Positions 27,301 through 35,601 of a DNA stretch of 35,601 nucleotides are shown here, piece after piece. A program made the translations under genes and the position numbers. The notes below the pieces were generated by a model. That model saw nothing but the letters and a program-made list of their open reading frames with translations, was not told the origin of the DNA and did not search any database. The stretch comes from Christensenella sp. UBA1782. GTDB taxonomy: Bacteria > Bacillota > Clostridia > Christensenellales > DTU072. The stretch's first letter is position 1; every line of letters begins with the position of its first letter. The stretch spans positions 1 to 35,601 of the forward strand of contig DCGI01000057.1 of the NCBI GenBank assembly GCA_002315475.1, in the 5' to 3' direction.

Positions 27301-30300
27301 TACCGAAATCGGCGGGTATTTGGTAAAATTCCAAGCTTATGCCGTCGTAACGTTCAGCAAGAATACGGTGACCTACGAAGATATTAACATTCTGCTCCAT
27401 TTGGAAAACTATCCGCAAAAGTGTGCCGAAACCGACGTCGGTGCCGTCGTTACGGGTAACATCGTCAATATCGACGGCAAAGAGTATATCGCCGTTCTTT
27501 TGAATGACGGACGGTACGTTCTTTACGATAAATCCAGCAGTTCGGAAAGTTGCTTCAAGTGGGTAGAAGGCACCTTGCAAGAAGGCTATCTGTTAAAGAC
27601 TTTGTATTTCTCGGTGGCTTCGGCTCCCGAATATCGCTATATGACCGTTACGGTCGGAGAACAGGGAACGGTGGCGGACGTTTGTGCTTTGTTGACAAAG
27701 TACGGCTATGCTTGTTCGCCCGTAGGAAACGAAACTTCCCTTTGCAGGGACGGCGAATGGATTACCCTTCGCGTCCAAAACGAGGACTTCGGCATCGACG
27801 AAACGAGATACTATCGCATTGCCGTTCGGTATAACGGAGACGAAATTTACGTCCTCGTGAAGATTTCCGACGACGAAGCGGGAACGGTAACGTGGGTGGA
27901 ATCGGAACAAAAAGAAAACGATTTGATCTCGCAAAAAGCTTATGCCGTTACGGCGGTGGAACAAAAACGCTATAACGCTACGGCGGGGGACTATCGTAGC
28001 ACCCAAAACCTCTTGCGTCAGTTCTTACCGTACGAACTTTCGCTTTTGTATACGGCAGACCGAGAAGCCTCCTCGGTGTGGCAGGTAGGAGAATGGCAAA
28101 CCAGTATTAAAGACATAGCTTCGACGACGGGCGGGTTCAGAATGTTGATGCAGGACATCCGAGCGGAATACGATATTACCATCCGTTCGTATCAAATGAA
28201 ACTGTCTTACACGAAGGAGCATACCGCTTCCCACGTGATTCTGTCGATTAACGGGCGGGACGCTTCCTGTTATCCTCGCAGCGACGATGCCTATTATACC
28301 GTTCCTTACGGTTCTGCGGTGTCCACGTTCTTCAATACCAACGAAGGGTATCAATATAATTTCATGGCGGCTATGGACGCCGTCGTTCCCTTTACCGCGC
28401 GCAGCGGAGAAGAGTATCAATTCTACGTGGATTTCTCCTTTGCTACGGCAGGTAAAACGGTGGTGGAATACCGTTCTTCCCGTAATTCGCACCAATTCGA
28501 GTTATTCATCGGGTTTGACAGCGAAAACGAAACGCCGAAGGATATTTTAATCGAAGCGTTGGGATTGGATTTGGATAAAACGGTTACTTACGGAGATTAT
28601 ACCTATTATTTCTATCGGTATTACAACAACGACAACCTCAACCATTTGTGTGAATACGACGCCGAGCTGACCTTACGGAATCTTGCCGAAACGGCGCAGT
28701 ACGAAACGGTTTTCGACGACTGTCACTACGATCACCCGAGCGGTATTTGGACGACCGTCTACATGGATTCTTTGACGCCTTGCACCGTTTCCAAAATGCC
28801 CGACAGAGATTTGTACGGTTTGGCGTTATTGACGGTGGAAAAGAACAAAGTACAGATAAAGCCGGACGGAACGGGAACGTGGATTTTTAACGAAGAAAAC
28901 GACGAAATGGATATACGTTTGCTTTCGGGCGAGTATTCGGGGACGCCGAGAGTGGTCGGCAACGAAACCGTATATACCACCGATTACTTTACCGAGTACG
29001 TATTCGGCTACGTTTTGCCGACGGGGCATAATTTCGACCGTTGGTCCGTCAGCCTTTATAAAGAGGGTTCTTCCTCGTCGGTTTCGTATAACCTCGATAA
29101 GAGAGTATGGTATACCGGTTATCGCTACCTGACCGTTCCGTTGACCGACGATATGCGCACTCGTTGGAATGAAATCAAGAGAAATTATTATTATCGGACG
29201 GTAGACGGTTATATCGCCTACAAGGACGACGACGTAGCACCGAAAGACGACGTCGTTTATCAACAAGTTTTCTGTACCTATAACGAAAAGCCGACCGATT
29301 GGCTGACCGATTATGCCGAGTATTCTTTGATGACCTTTACCCAATGCACCGTCAACACCGAATACAAGAGCAATAAAGAATTCTGGCAAAAGTACTACTT
29401 GCCTTTAGACGGTGAGCCTGCCGATTGGGCGACGAACTACGGCACTTATTTCGTCAAAGAAGACGATTCTTACGTGGCGGTTATTGACGGTGTGTTCGAT
29501 GCTTCCGTTACCTATTATTACGAAGGGTTCCGAAAGGTAAACGTTTCGAAAGAAGTCTTTAACGCCAACAAAGAGAATTATTACGAAGGCAGCGTCAGTA
29601 CCTATCTGTATACGTTGGAAACCGTTTTTAACGATACGCTCGGCTACGACGTAACCTTATTGCATTTGTTCGTTCGTTCCAACGTGTCCGTAAAAGCCAA
29701 CTTCGTCAAAGAAGAAAAGACAGCCACCGTCTTTATCGGTGCCATTGCGGAGCCGAAGTCCGGTACGTTGCTTGCGACGTGGGACAAGAAGAAGTCCGAC
29801 GCCGCCGCTTCGGTACGGATGGCAAAGAGCGGAAACGCCGACAGCGGAAACTATACCGAACCCGAAACCAACCGCCTGAAATTCGAATACGGCAGTGCGG
29901 TACGGTTGAGTTTGGACAGTGCTAAGATTCCGAACGGACAAAAACTGGTGGGAATTCGCGTATATAAGGCAAGAACGGATACGTTTGACGAAACGTACGG
30001 AGAAGCAGACCTGTTGGATGCTTTCTCCGCCGACGCCGAAGACGACGTGAAAAAGATTATCCTCGGAAGTAATTACGTATACTCGACCGAAGAATTCTAT
30101 CTGACCGACGGAACGTACAAGAATCCCAATATGATTCGTGACGATGTTTTCGTGGTACTGTACTTCGAATTGATTTTGTATAAAGTCAATTATTATCTGT
30201 ATACCGGTATTAACGATTTCGAATCCGATTCTTTGAGTCAAAGTACGTTGTTGCGTTCGAATCAAGCGACCGAACGGAAATTCGGTATGTATTATTACGA

Positions 30301-33300
30301 CTATTACGAAAAGTCCCGTCAAGGTTCTTATGCGTTACTGAACGAAGAACCGGAAGACTGGAGCAGTGCGTGGGAAAACTATTATACGAAAAAGAACGGC
30401 ATATACGTCCGATTGACCGACGAAACCGCTCCCGTTTGGCAGGAGAGTACCTATTATTATTCGGATATGTTGCAGAAAGAAGAAGTCTTCGGGTTGCTTT
30501 CCGAGGAAGAAATCGCCTCGTTCAGTGCGGACGGAGTGGATTCTTTACTGTTTGTCGGTTGGTTCCGTAACAAGATGGATATGAGTTTCTTGGACGGTAC
30601 GCAGGTAGGCACGTATAACCATACTACGGGTTCCAAAGACATTAGCGTATACGGTGCTTTGGTAAATCTCTATACCTTCTCGTCTTTGGCGGAAGATACC
30701 TGCGCGGTGGCGTTCAATTCCTTCTTGCAGAGCAACTTCCCGACTTGGTACGGCGAAACGTTGGAAAAACTGATTTTGCCGAGCAAGAACGGTTCTCAAA
30801 CGGTCGTTCAGTACGGATACAAAGAGAACGAGAGCAATAAAGGCTTTGCGGATAACGGGAAGATAAAAACGTTATTGATTCCGGCACAGGTAAACAATAT
30901 CGCCGCCGCGGCGTTCTCGGGGTGTACCGAGCTGACCGAACTTCTCTTTGAAGAAGGGGTGCAGGAGATTGCCGACGATGCGTTTGCCGGTTGCAGCAAG
31001 TTGGAAGACGTAGACTTCCCCGCCTCGTTATTAACCATCGGAAAGAGAGCTTTTTCGGGGACGTCGTTCGATACGATTAAGATTGTCGATACGTTGCGGA
31101 ACATCGGAGAGTCGGCTTTCGGCGGACAGTTAAAAGAACACTTTACCGTGTATTATGACGGAATCGATTCCGATTATTGTTATTTACCCGGTTTCGGTTT
31201 GGTAAACTATCAGGGCATTTTCGGATGCGCCTCCAACAGTGCCACCGTTTCTTACGTCATCGGCAAGAAGGTACAGACTTTCTACAAAGGCGCAACCAAA
31301 GGCATCGTGGAAAAGATCACTTCTTTGACAATCGAAGAAGGGGGTGCCTATCTCAGCATCTTGATAGATTCCTTCAAGAATTCCGCTTTGACTTCGGTAA
31401 CAATCGGCAGTCGTGTGATCGCCATGCAAGAATCGGTTTTTGCCGCCAGTCCCTATTTGCAAGAAGTGACGTTTGAAGCGGATTGCTCCGTCACGACCGT
31501 TCCGAACCGTTGCTTCGCCGATTGCCATGCGTTACGGACGGTGACCCTTGCCGAAAAGACGACGACAATCGGGAAAGAAGCGTTTAACGGCGACGAGTCC
31601 TTAACTACGGTATACTATCGTTATTATAAAAAGGACGGCGACTACGCCTTGATTAACAATAAGAAATTCATATATCTTACCACTATCGGCGAAAACGCTT
31701 TTGACGGGACGGCACTGGATACCTTTACCGATACCGACGAGACGTACGAAGGCATTTACTTCCCGTACAGCGGCAAGTACGAACAAGGCGATTACAGTTT
31801 GAATACGTTACAAATTCAAGCCTACGCCTTCGCAAGAAACAACGCTTCTTTGATTACCTTCGCTTCCTACGCTATCGAAATGACGAAGAACATCAACAAC
31901 CAGTTCTTGCAATTCTTTAACAGCGTTTCGTTGGAAACGATTTGTTACAATATGAACGTAGCCGCATGGGAGGATGCAAGCAGCGTGTTTACTTTCGGCA
32001 GCGGGAGTAACGTTCACGTAGTGATTGCCGATACGGTTACCACCGTACCGAATAACCTGTTTTCCGGACTGCAAAAAGTATCCGAAATTACGCTCGGCAA
32101 AGGCTTGACGTCGGTCGGCAACAAAGCTTTCTACGGCATTACCACGTTGCGAACCATTCGGTATAACTGTGTGAAGGCCGTTACCGTTCCCACCGCCGCC
32201 AACGCCTGCTTCGGCAATTCCGGCAGTACCAAAGGAACAAAGTTTATCGTGGGAGAAGGGGTTTCTTCCTTGCCGAAACAAATTTGCTACGGTGCGACGT
32301 ATATCACCGAAGCGGATTTCGAGGGAGCCGCCTCTACCTTTACGATTGGCGAGAACGCTTTTTATCAACAGAGAATCGCCACCGTAACGTTCGAAGATAC
32401 GTCCGTAGAAACCTTGACGATCGAAAAAGGAGCTTTCTACGATGAAGACGCGGCTACGAAAAACTATTTTGAAAACGTGGTTCTTCCCGATACGATTACG
32501 ACTTTGACCGTATCGCCGAACTCGTTTGCGTACGACGCAACGTATAGCGTCTTTACGGTGGCGGGCATTACGCAAACCAATACGGTTCTGCCGGTACGGG
32601 TGGACGAAGGCGTCCTTATCTTCCGAAAGGTAGACGATTCTTTCGATGCCGAAGTGCCTACGGCATCTCGCATCTCGGTCGTTACCCCCCTCGTTTTGCA
32701 AAAGACGGAAGGCGTTTGTAACCGTCTGCTCGTCGGCGGTACCGTCGACTTGAACAACGACATGACGGTCTACGGAAACGTCGTGATGCAAGCGGGCGGT
32801 TCGGTGGAGTACGGCACCTACTTCCTCAACGGTATGGTGACGAATTGGGGCGAATTCGACGAAAGAATCGCTAAAGGAAAGGCGTATAATAAAGTAACCT
32901 TCGATAACGATATAGACTTGTACGATATTCGCACGCTGAACACCTCGAACCCCTCTTTGTATAACGCCAACGTTATCGAAATCGAGTTCAAAGGTTTGAC
33001 CGTAAAGAGCGGTGCTTCGTTGACGATACAACAGAAAGTCGTCTGTACCGATTCCGTTGTGGCGGAAACGGGAAGCACCTTGATTGGTGGCAAGGAAAAC
33101 CTCTATTTGGGAACCCAAACCGTCACCGTTCAGTCGGGTAGCGTTTTGGTATTAGACAATAAAACCTACTTTGCGGACGGGGCGAAAACCGTCGGTTTCT
33201 GTCTGTCGAGCGACGACTTCGTGACGTTGACGGCGAAGAGCGCAACGGATAACTTGACCAAAGGTTTGACCTTTACGGTAGAAGGGGATATGCGTACCCT

Positions 33301-35601
33301 CGCCGGTATGACTTTGTCCGATAAAGAAGACTTGTACGTTAAGAACGGAGCGGTGGAAATCGCACACGTTTCGTCTTTCGGTACCTTCACGCTGGACGAG
33401 GGGACGGTTACGGTAGACGAAAATCAATACTTCTCCTATATTTACCAAACGGATTACGACGCAGAGATTACGGCGGGAGCTTATATTTTACGGTCGAATC
33501 TTTCTTATTATTTCGACACGTTTAACCTCGCCGCAAGCTTGGCGGAAGCCGGCGAAACGATAAAAGTTTTGTGTTCGCAGAATATCGAGCGATTCACCGT
33601 TTCCAAAACGATTTCCGTCAACATGAACAACAAGACGTTGACCTTTGCCAAGGACACCGAACAAGATAACGTAATAACCGTCGGCGGAACGGTTACTTTG
33701 ACGATATCGACGGGAACCATTATCGTCGACGCCCCCTTGCAGGACGATGCGTCGTTGCTTCGTCAGACGGCGGGACGATTGGTTTTGCAAAACGTGACTT
33801 TGACGGCGGAGCAGGGCGGTACCCTTTTGAATATACCGACCGGACAACAGTTCTCCATGTCGGGTTGCACCTTAACGACGGAGGATACCGCCGTTCGGAC
33901 GGGTATGGACGGCGTGGAAATCGATACTTCGAAGATTACCGCGGGGAACGGTATTTACGTCAAGGGCGGTAGCCTTACGATGCAGGACACTTCGATTTAT
34001 GCACAGTATTACGCTTTGTATACCGACGAAGAAAGCCGTTCGGGTGTGACGATTTTGGCGCAAGCCGACACGAAGAATACAGAATTCTCCTCCGAAAAAG
34101 GAACCGTCGTCTATTTGGAAAATACACAACAGAATTCGCAATCCTTCACCTTTGAGGGCTTGAACACGCATACGTTGACGATTTTCGGTTACGACGCCGG
34201 TATTCGTATCCGTACGGGACATTTGATTTTGCAAGGGAAAGTGGTTTTGGCTACTGCGGTATCCCGCGCGAGTGCGGACGCCGTACAGACCGGTACCGTC
34301 ATCGTGGAAGAAAAGGCAAGCTGGACGGCGTCGACGTATTACGACGATACCTTTACCGTTCTTACCGAAAAGCCCGACGACTGGGATGAGAATTGGGAAA
34401 GCTATTACATTCATCAACAGACCTATACGAGCTTGCGGGGAGAAACCCAAAAGCCGGTTTGGTCGTCCGATTTGTACACCCTCGGACAGTATACCTTGTC
34501 GAAGGATAAGACGCGCCCGAGTAATTGGAGTACGGCATACGTACAATATTACAAAAAAGAACAAAACGAGTACGTTTCGTTGGCGGGTGGCAGTGCACCG
34601 ACTTGGGAAGTCGCTACGTTCTATCTTTTCGAAGAGGGTTCTTTGTTGCAAGACCGTCCTGCCGATTGGTCGTACAACTGGAAGGCATATTTGAAAAAGA
34701 CGGGAGACGGCTATACCTTCCTCGACGGCACGCAAGCACCGACTTGGGCAAGTAACACCTATTATTCTCCTTACTTCACGCAAGTGAGCGAAAACGATTG
34801 GAGTACTATGACGGCATGGCAAGAAGCCTATATCGTTTCGCAATATCGACATCCTTACAGAATGGTCGGAGAAAACGTTTCGGTGTCGGCTGCGAGTACG
34901 GTCGGCATAAGCAACTCTGCCGAACGCGGTGACTGCATCATGCACGACAGCACGTCGGTTACCGAAAGCGGATTAACCTATTCTATCAACAAGAGTGCCG
35001 TTCAGGGCGTTTATGCGGAGTGTTCTCGCGTGATGAACGGCACGCCCATCGTGCATAACAAATACGGCTTGACCATTTTCGTCCAAAAGAACGTTTCCTC
35101 GTCGCAAACCGAACAGGTGATGTACTATACCGCCATTCTTGCGGCATTACAGAAAGTGCGTACGGGAGAAAAGATTACTTCGGACGGTTGTACCGTTTCG
35201 CAAGCGGTTTCGTTACCTGCCGACGTCCTTTGGATTGTTGACGGTTCGGTTACGTTGAAAGCCGCGATGACTATCGCAGGCACGTTGACGATTTCGGGCA
35301 GTCTTACCGCACAAGCCGCGATGACGATAACCGATACCGCCGTTATGGAAATCGGCGGCACCTTCTACGTCAGAAACACCGTACAGCAAGACGGCAGTTT
35401 GACGGTGGACGAATTGATTCTTACCGCAAGCTTCACCGGTTCGGGCGACGTTTCGGCGAACAGTATGCAGACGAATACCAACGGAAGTCTTACCATGCAG
35501 ACGGGTTCCACGCTGAGCTTCAGGAATTTGTCCGTTGCTTCGGGAACCTCCGTCGTTTCGTACGCATCGGTTACCACCAACGGCAAGACGACGAACAACG
35601 G
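24344..35601 (+). CDS. Giant multidomain surface lipoprotein, 3' end beyond the window
   Basis: The frame is open from ATG 24344 to the window edge, giving at least 3752 residues with no stop. A lipoprotein signal ends in FVAC (Cys25), followed by a Gly/Pro/Ser-rich linker. Then come InlB-like repeats (FLGWYDGET near 293, FDGWTYDAQ near 725), an Ig-like domain (about 170-245, YQWESSADG to YYLRV), a long unassigned beta-rich stretch with Trp/Tyr modules (W391, W1653, W1695, W2006), a BspA-type LRR block (about 2173-2740, AFSGCTEL, AFAGCSKL), then a region of short beta repeats resembling a right-handed beta-helix (about 2770-3330 and 3550 to the end), split by four tandem Trp/Tyr modules (W3347, W3395, W3442, W3486). 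A surface binding or adhesion role is inferred; no enzyme motif was seen. It is the largest gene in the window. Confidence 0.9.
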   Translation, partial: MRKILTLKTLLIAVLCFALFAFVACDRGGSQGGNTPGGSDDPSPTPQETITRTVYVYNGSSVFKDTYADQAELNLVAEDVSGKVFVCWTVNSEVFSFEKEIDFLVDKNAVIHAVYSTDSVITLDAYPGEMEVPSAMYVLKGENRNRREKATVLYRINGTPEIEGRIAAGEKVVAYTDSLNGGCTTFSYQWESSADGTAFLPIEGATEKEYTIGEEQVSYYLRVAVTGTGDYYGTEYSLPTEGTVLKAAAASEADLLEASGTQGNGLIREARVSVVTGSAFRLAVPFAENKTFLGWYDGETQVTDEKGEYIADAPVGTTLRAKFRENKKTTIGLYKLNPESGVETLSLTSEKDYFLETKYLDVLAENIEDRKCVGWYPLTFLPQGSEQPADWQEKYGTYYVKSGNVYVLNDSATWDKRNDYAFCGTLLEADTLTRLEILFSDEDDGKHYAYVAAYQEAYRINVGGGEGSSDYQGQDTVSIAAIETIGKTFDKWTFVNGTDGKTYLLALAGEKLAIVDEDGNVTYDKAGTVVTERVSYEAAPAALSFVLNDLQKLGVDIGGNFRIQAKFISEIYTLTYELNANVNGNNIFENVGNLTEQDGKRTVSFGGYTFVDVKDKNGYDNIYTCVLEMQYNQSINLLPSLAVDHYEFDSWQPQQGGTIPSTMPQDALTLVGTYHAERFAISVSAGANGDARIGSRAGVTNGLYDYHSTITIYVTATKGYVFDGWTYDAQNLSLEEKKDGDKYIISLKEEPLYGDVVLYEYNYYVTGVSQDEPDKRITANFTERAYNIEYRYHVLYDNEDVTGSGNYFQEYVYVTVPVVDGVTTYREINEELQARALQYTCSDSGTVDWSALAKISVNGKTFAKVPAESNGDVRFVLLTEGSDEEERFLVKSSLYLSYGDGYLVLHLSTGDTYETVETFLQATQQSATVIADDKDAAVLWNYAETVTIGGTAYKRIMVSDNGKKGYVLCLVDDLNKADTLPACEVDTEIGGYLVKFQAYAVVTFSKNTVTYEDINILLHLENYPQKCAETDVGAVVTGNIVNIDGKEYIAVLLNDGRYVLYDKSSSSESCFKWVEGTLQEGYLLKTLYFSVASAPEYRYMTVTVGEQGTVADVCALLTKYGYACSPVGNETSLCRDGEWITLRVQNEDFGIDETRYYRIAVRYNGDEIYVLVKISDDEAGTVTWVESEQKENDLISQKAYAVTAVEQKRYNATAGDYRSTQNLLRQFLPYELSLLYTADREASSVWQVGEWQTSIKDIASTTGGFRMLMQDIRAEYDITIRSYQMKLSYTKEHTASHVILSINGRDASCYPRSDDAYYTVPYGSAVSTFFNTNEGYQYNFMAAMDAVVPFTARSGEEYQFYVDFSFATAGKTVVEYRSSRNSHQFELFIGFDSENETPKDILIEALGLDLDKTVTYGDYTYYFYRYYNNDNLNHLCEYDAELTLRNLAETAQYETVFDDCHYDHPSGIWTTVYMDSLTPCTVSKMPDRDLYGLALLTVEKNKVQIKPDGTGTWIFNEENDEMDIRLLSGEYSGTPRVVGNETVYTTDYFTEYVFGYVLPTGHNFDRWSVSLYKEGSSSSVSYNLDKRVWYTGYRYLTVPLTDDMRTRWNEIKRNYYYRTVDGYIAYKDDDVAPKDDVVYQQVFCTYNEKPTDWLTDYAEYSLMTFTQCTVNTEYKSNKEFWQKYYLPLDGEPADWATNYGTYFVKEDDSYVAVIDGVFDASVTYYYEGFRKVNVSKEVFNANKENYYEGSVSTYLYTLETVFNDTLGYDVTLLHLFVRSNVSVKANFVKEEKTATVFIGAIAEPKSGTLLATWDKKKSDAAASVRMAKSGNADSGNYTEPETNRLKFEYGSAVRLSLDSAKIPNGQKLVGIRVYKARTDTFDETYGEADLLDAFSADAEDDVKKIILGSNYVYSTEEFYLTDGTYKNPNMIRDDVFVVLYFELILYKVNYYLYTGINDFESDSLSQSTLLRSNQATERKFGMYYYDYYEKSRQGSYALLNEEPEDWSSAWENYYTKKNGIYVRLTDETAPVWQESTYYYSDMLQKEEVFGLLSEEEIASFSADGVDSLLFVGWFRNKMDMSFLDGTQVGTYNHTTGSKDISVYGALVNLYTFSSLAEDTCAVAFNSFLQSNFPTWYGETLEKLILPSKNGSQTVVQYGYKENESNKGFADNGKIKTLLIPAQVNNIAAAAFSGCTELTELLFEEGVQEIADDAFAGCSKLEDVDFPASLLTIGKRAFSGTSFDTIKIVDTLRNIGESAFGGQLKEHFTVYYDGIDSDYCYLPGFGLVNYQGIFGCASNSATVSYVIGKKVQTFYKGATKGIVEKITSLTIEEGGAYLSILIDSFKNSALTSVTIGSRVIAMQESVFAASPYLQEVTFEADCSVTTVPNRCFADCHALRTVTLAEKTTTIGKEAFNGDESLTTVYYRYYKKDGDYALINNKKFIYLTTIGENAFDGTALDTFTDTDETYEGIYFPYSGKYEQGDYSLNTLQIQAYAFARNNASLITFASYAIEMTKNINNQFLQFFNSVSLETICYNMNVAAWEDASSVFTFGSGSNVHVVIADTVTTVPNNLFSGLQKVSEITLGKGLTSVGNKAFYGITTLRTIRYNCVKAVTVPTAANACFGNSGSTKGTKFIVGEGVSSLPKQICYGATYITEADFEGAASTFTIGENAFYQQRIATVTFEDTSVETLTIEKGAFYDEDAATKNYFENVVLPDTITTLTVSPNSFAYDATYSVFTVAGITQTNTVLPVRVDEGVLIFRKVDDSFDAEVPTASRISVVTPLVLQKTEGVCNRLLVGGTVDLNNDMTVYGNVVMQAGGSVEYGTYFLNGMVTNWGEFDERIAKGKAYNKVTFDNDIDLYDIRTLNTSNPSLYNANVIEIEFKGLTVKSGASLTIQQKVVCTDSVVAETGSTLIGGKENLYLGTQTVTVQSGSVLVLDNKTYFADGAKTVGFCLSSDDFVTLTAKSATDNLTKGLTFTVEGDMRTLAGMTLSDKEDLYVKNGAVEIAHVSSFGTFTLDEGTVTVDENQYFSYIYQTDYDAEITAGAYILRSNLSYYFDTFNLAASLAEAGETIKVLCSQNIERFTVSKTISVNMNNKTLTFAKDTEQDNVITVGGTVTLTISTGTIIVDAPLQDDASLLRQTAGRLVLQNVTLTAEQGGTLLNIPTGQQFSMSGCTLTTEDTAVRTGMDGVEIDTSKITAGNGIYVKGGSLTMQDTSIYAQYYALYTDEESRSGVTILAQADTKNTEFSSEKGTVVYLENTQQNSQSFTFEGLNTHTLTIFGYDAGIRIRTGHLILQGKVVLATAVSRASADAVQTGTVIVEEKASWTASTYYDDTFTVLTEKPDDWDENWESYYIHQQTYTSLRGETQKPVWSSDLYTLGQYTLSKDKTRPSNWSTAYVQYYKKEQNEYVSLAGGSAPTWEVATFYLFEEGSLLQDRPADWSYNWKAYLKKTGDGYTFLDGTQAPTWASNTYYSPYFTQVSENDWSTMTAWQEAYIVSQYRHPYRMVGENVSVSAASTVGISNSAERGDCIMHDSTSVTESGLTYSINKSAVQGVYAECSRVMNGTPIVHNKYGLTIFVQKNVSSSQTEQVMYYTAILAALQKVRTGEKITSDGCTVSQAVSLPADVLWIVDGSVTLKAAMTIAGTLTISGSLTAQAAMTITDTAVMEIGGTFYVRNTVQQDGSLTVDELILTASFTGSGDVSANSMQTNTNGSLTMQTGSTLSFRNLSVASGTSVVSYASVTTNGKTTNN
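25499..25609 (+). repeat. Trp/Tyr module A in second giant lipoprotein
   Basis: The segment reads EQPADWQEKYGTYYVKSG, then VYVLND, then ATW, then a Tyr, around W391. It has the ordered landmarks PxDW, YYVK, YxxL and xxW that define the module, but the final TYY is reduced to DYA. Confidence 0.65.
29285..29523 (+). repeat. Trp/Tyr modules B and C in second giant lipoprotein
   Basis: Two copies lie 126 bases (42 codons) apart, with key residues W1653 (EKPTDWLTDYAEY) and W1695 (GEPADWATNYGTYFVK, ending in VTYYYEGF). Copy C is well preserved; copy B loses the YY core. A more degenerate copy may precede them near 29180-29275 (NYYYRTVDGYIAY). Confidence 0.7.
30335..30463 (+). repeat. Trp/Tyr module D in second giant lipoprotein
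   Basis: Around W2006 the segment reads EEPEDWSSAWENYYTKKN, then IYVRLTDETAPVW, then STYYY. It is the most complete copy and the best query for finding relatives. It sits about 165 residues before the LRR block. Confidence 0.75.
34351..34855 (+). repeat. Four tandem Trp/Tyr modules (E-H) in second giant lipoprotein
   Basis: Leading Trp codons are at 34382, 34526, 34667 and 34799, so the spacing is 48, 47 and 44 codons. Copies read KPDDWDENWESYYIH, RPSNWSTAYVQYYKKE, RPADWSYNWKAYLKKT and ENDWSTMTAWQEAY, each of the first three followed by a Y, a PxW (QKPVW, SAPTW, QAPTW) and an aromatic pair. DNA identity between copies is low, so the repeat is kept at protein level. Confidence 0.8.

Noticed and set aside
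31808..33118. Minus-strand open frame of 436 codons inside the second giant gene
   Set aside because: The plus strand here encodes well-formed LRR units and the frame runs unbroken across it. The antisense product shows no family features; it is a codon-bias shadow.
34351..34855. CRISPR-like or DNA-level tandem repeat
   Set aside because: The four units are similar only as protein; nucleotide identity is low and the spacing varies (144, 141 and 132 bases), with no constant repeat and spacer pattern.
179..35601. Recent horizontal transfer of the giant lipoprotein genes
   Set aside because: By eye their codon habits (heavy TTG for Leu, GAA for Glu, ACG and ACC for Thr) match those of mfd, pth and walJ, and there are no integrase, transposase or flanking repeats.

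Overview
The window reads as a chromosomal segment of a Gram-positive-type, low-to-mid GC bacterium, most likely an uncultured Clostridia-like Bacillota (Christensenellales or Borkfalkiales-type gut lineages would fit, but no marker here proves it). The reasons are the gene orders walJ...rlmH and pth-mfd-prsA-like, which are Bacillota arrangements; the many lipobox lipoproteins; sigma-A promoters of the TTGACA/TATAAT type; strong AGGAGG ribosome sites; and giant BspA-type leucine-rich-repeat lipoproteins of the kind common in gut Firmicutes.

Layout. (1) 92-17697, plus strand: a clear promoter drives a 2894-residue surface lipoprotein made of InlB-like repeats and BspA-type LRRs. It is followed with no visible terminator by a tight run of cytoplasmic and membrane housekeeping genes: a purine-type phosphoribosyltransferase, WalJ-type metallo-hydrolase, two tandem CPBP intramembrane proteases, RlmH, an M14 peptidase, TadA, Pth and Mfd. 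Most neighbours overlap or are separated by only a few bases. (2) 17840-21408, plus: a second promoter, a large divergent SurA/PrsA-like lipoprotein, and an orphan glutamate-5-kinase-like amino acid kinase, closed by a strong terminator. (3) 21429-22319, plus: a DUF4349-type lipoprotein, ending in a symmetric terminator shared with the convergent gene. (4) 22385-24112, minus: a type I ABC exporter half-transporter with its own promoter. (5) 24264-35601, plus: a promoter and leader, then a giant lipoprotein gene that stays open to the window edge (at least 3752 residues), with InlB-like, Ig-like, LRR and beta-helix-like regions.

How the parts relate. The cytoplasmic genes form a translation/repair cluster: RlmH methylates 23S rRNA, TadA edits tRNA-Arg, Pth recycles peptidyl-tRNA, and Mfd couples repair to transcription. 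Cell-envelope genes (WalJ, CPBP proteases, a probable murein-peptide peptidase, a PrsA-like foldase, DUF4349) are interleaved with them. The two giant lipoproteins flank the cluster. They share a Trp/Tyr-rich module (about 42-48 residues where tandem) that I cannot assign to a named family, and their 5' leaders share a near-identical element beside the ribosome site. These shared features are the most interesting content of the window. No rRNA, tRNA, CRISPR array, transposase or prophage gene was seen. No gene-free stretch exceeds about 230 bases.
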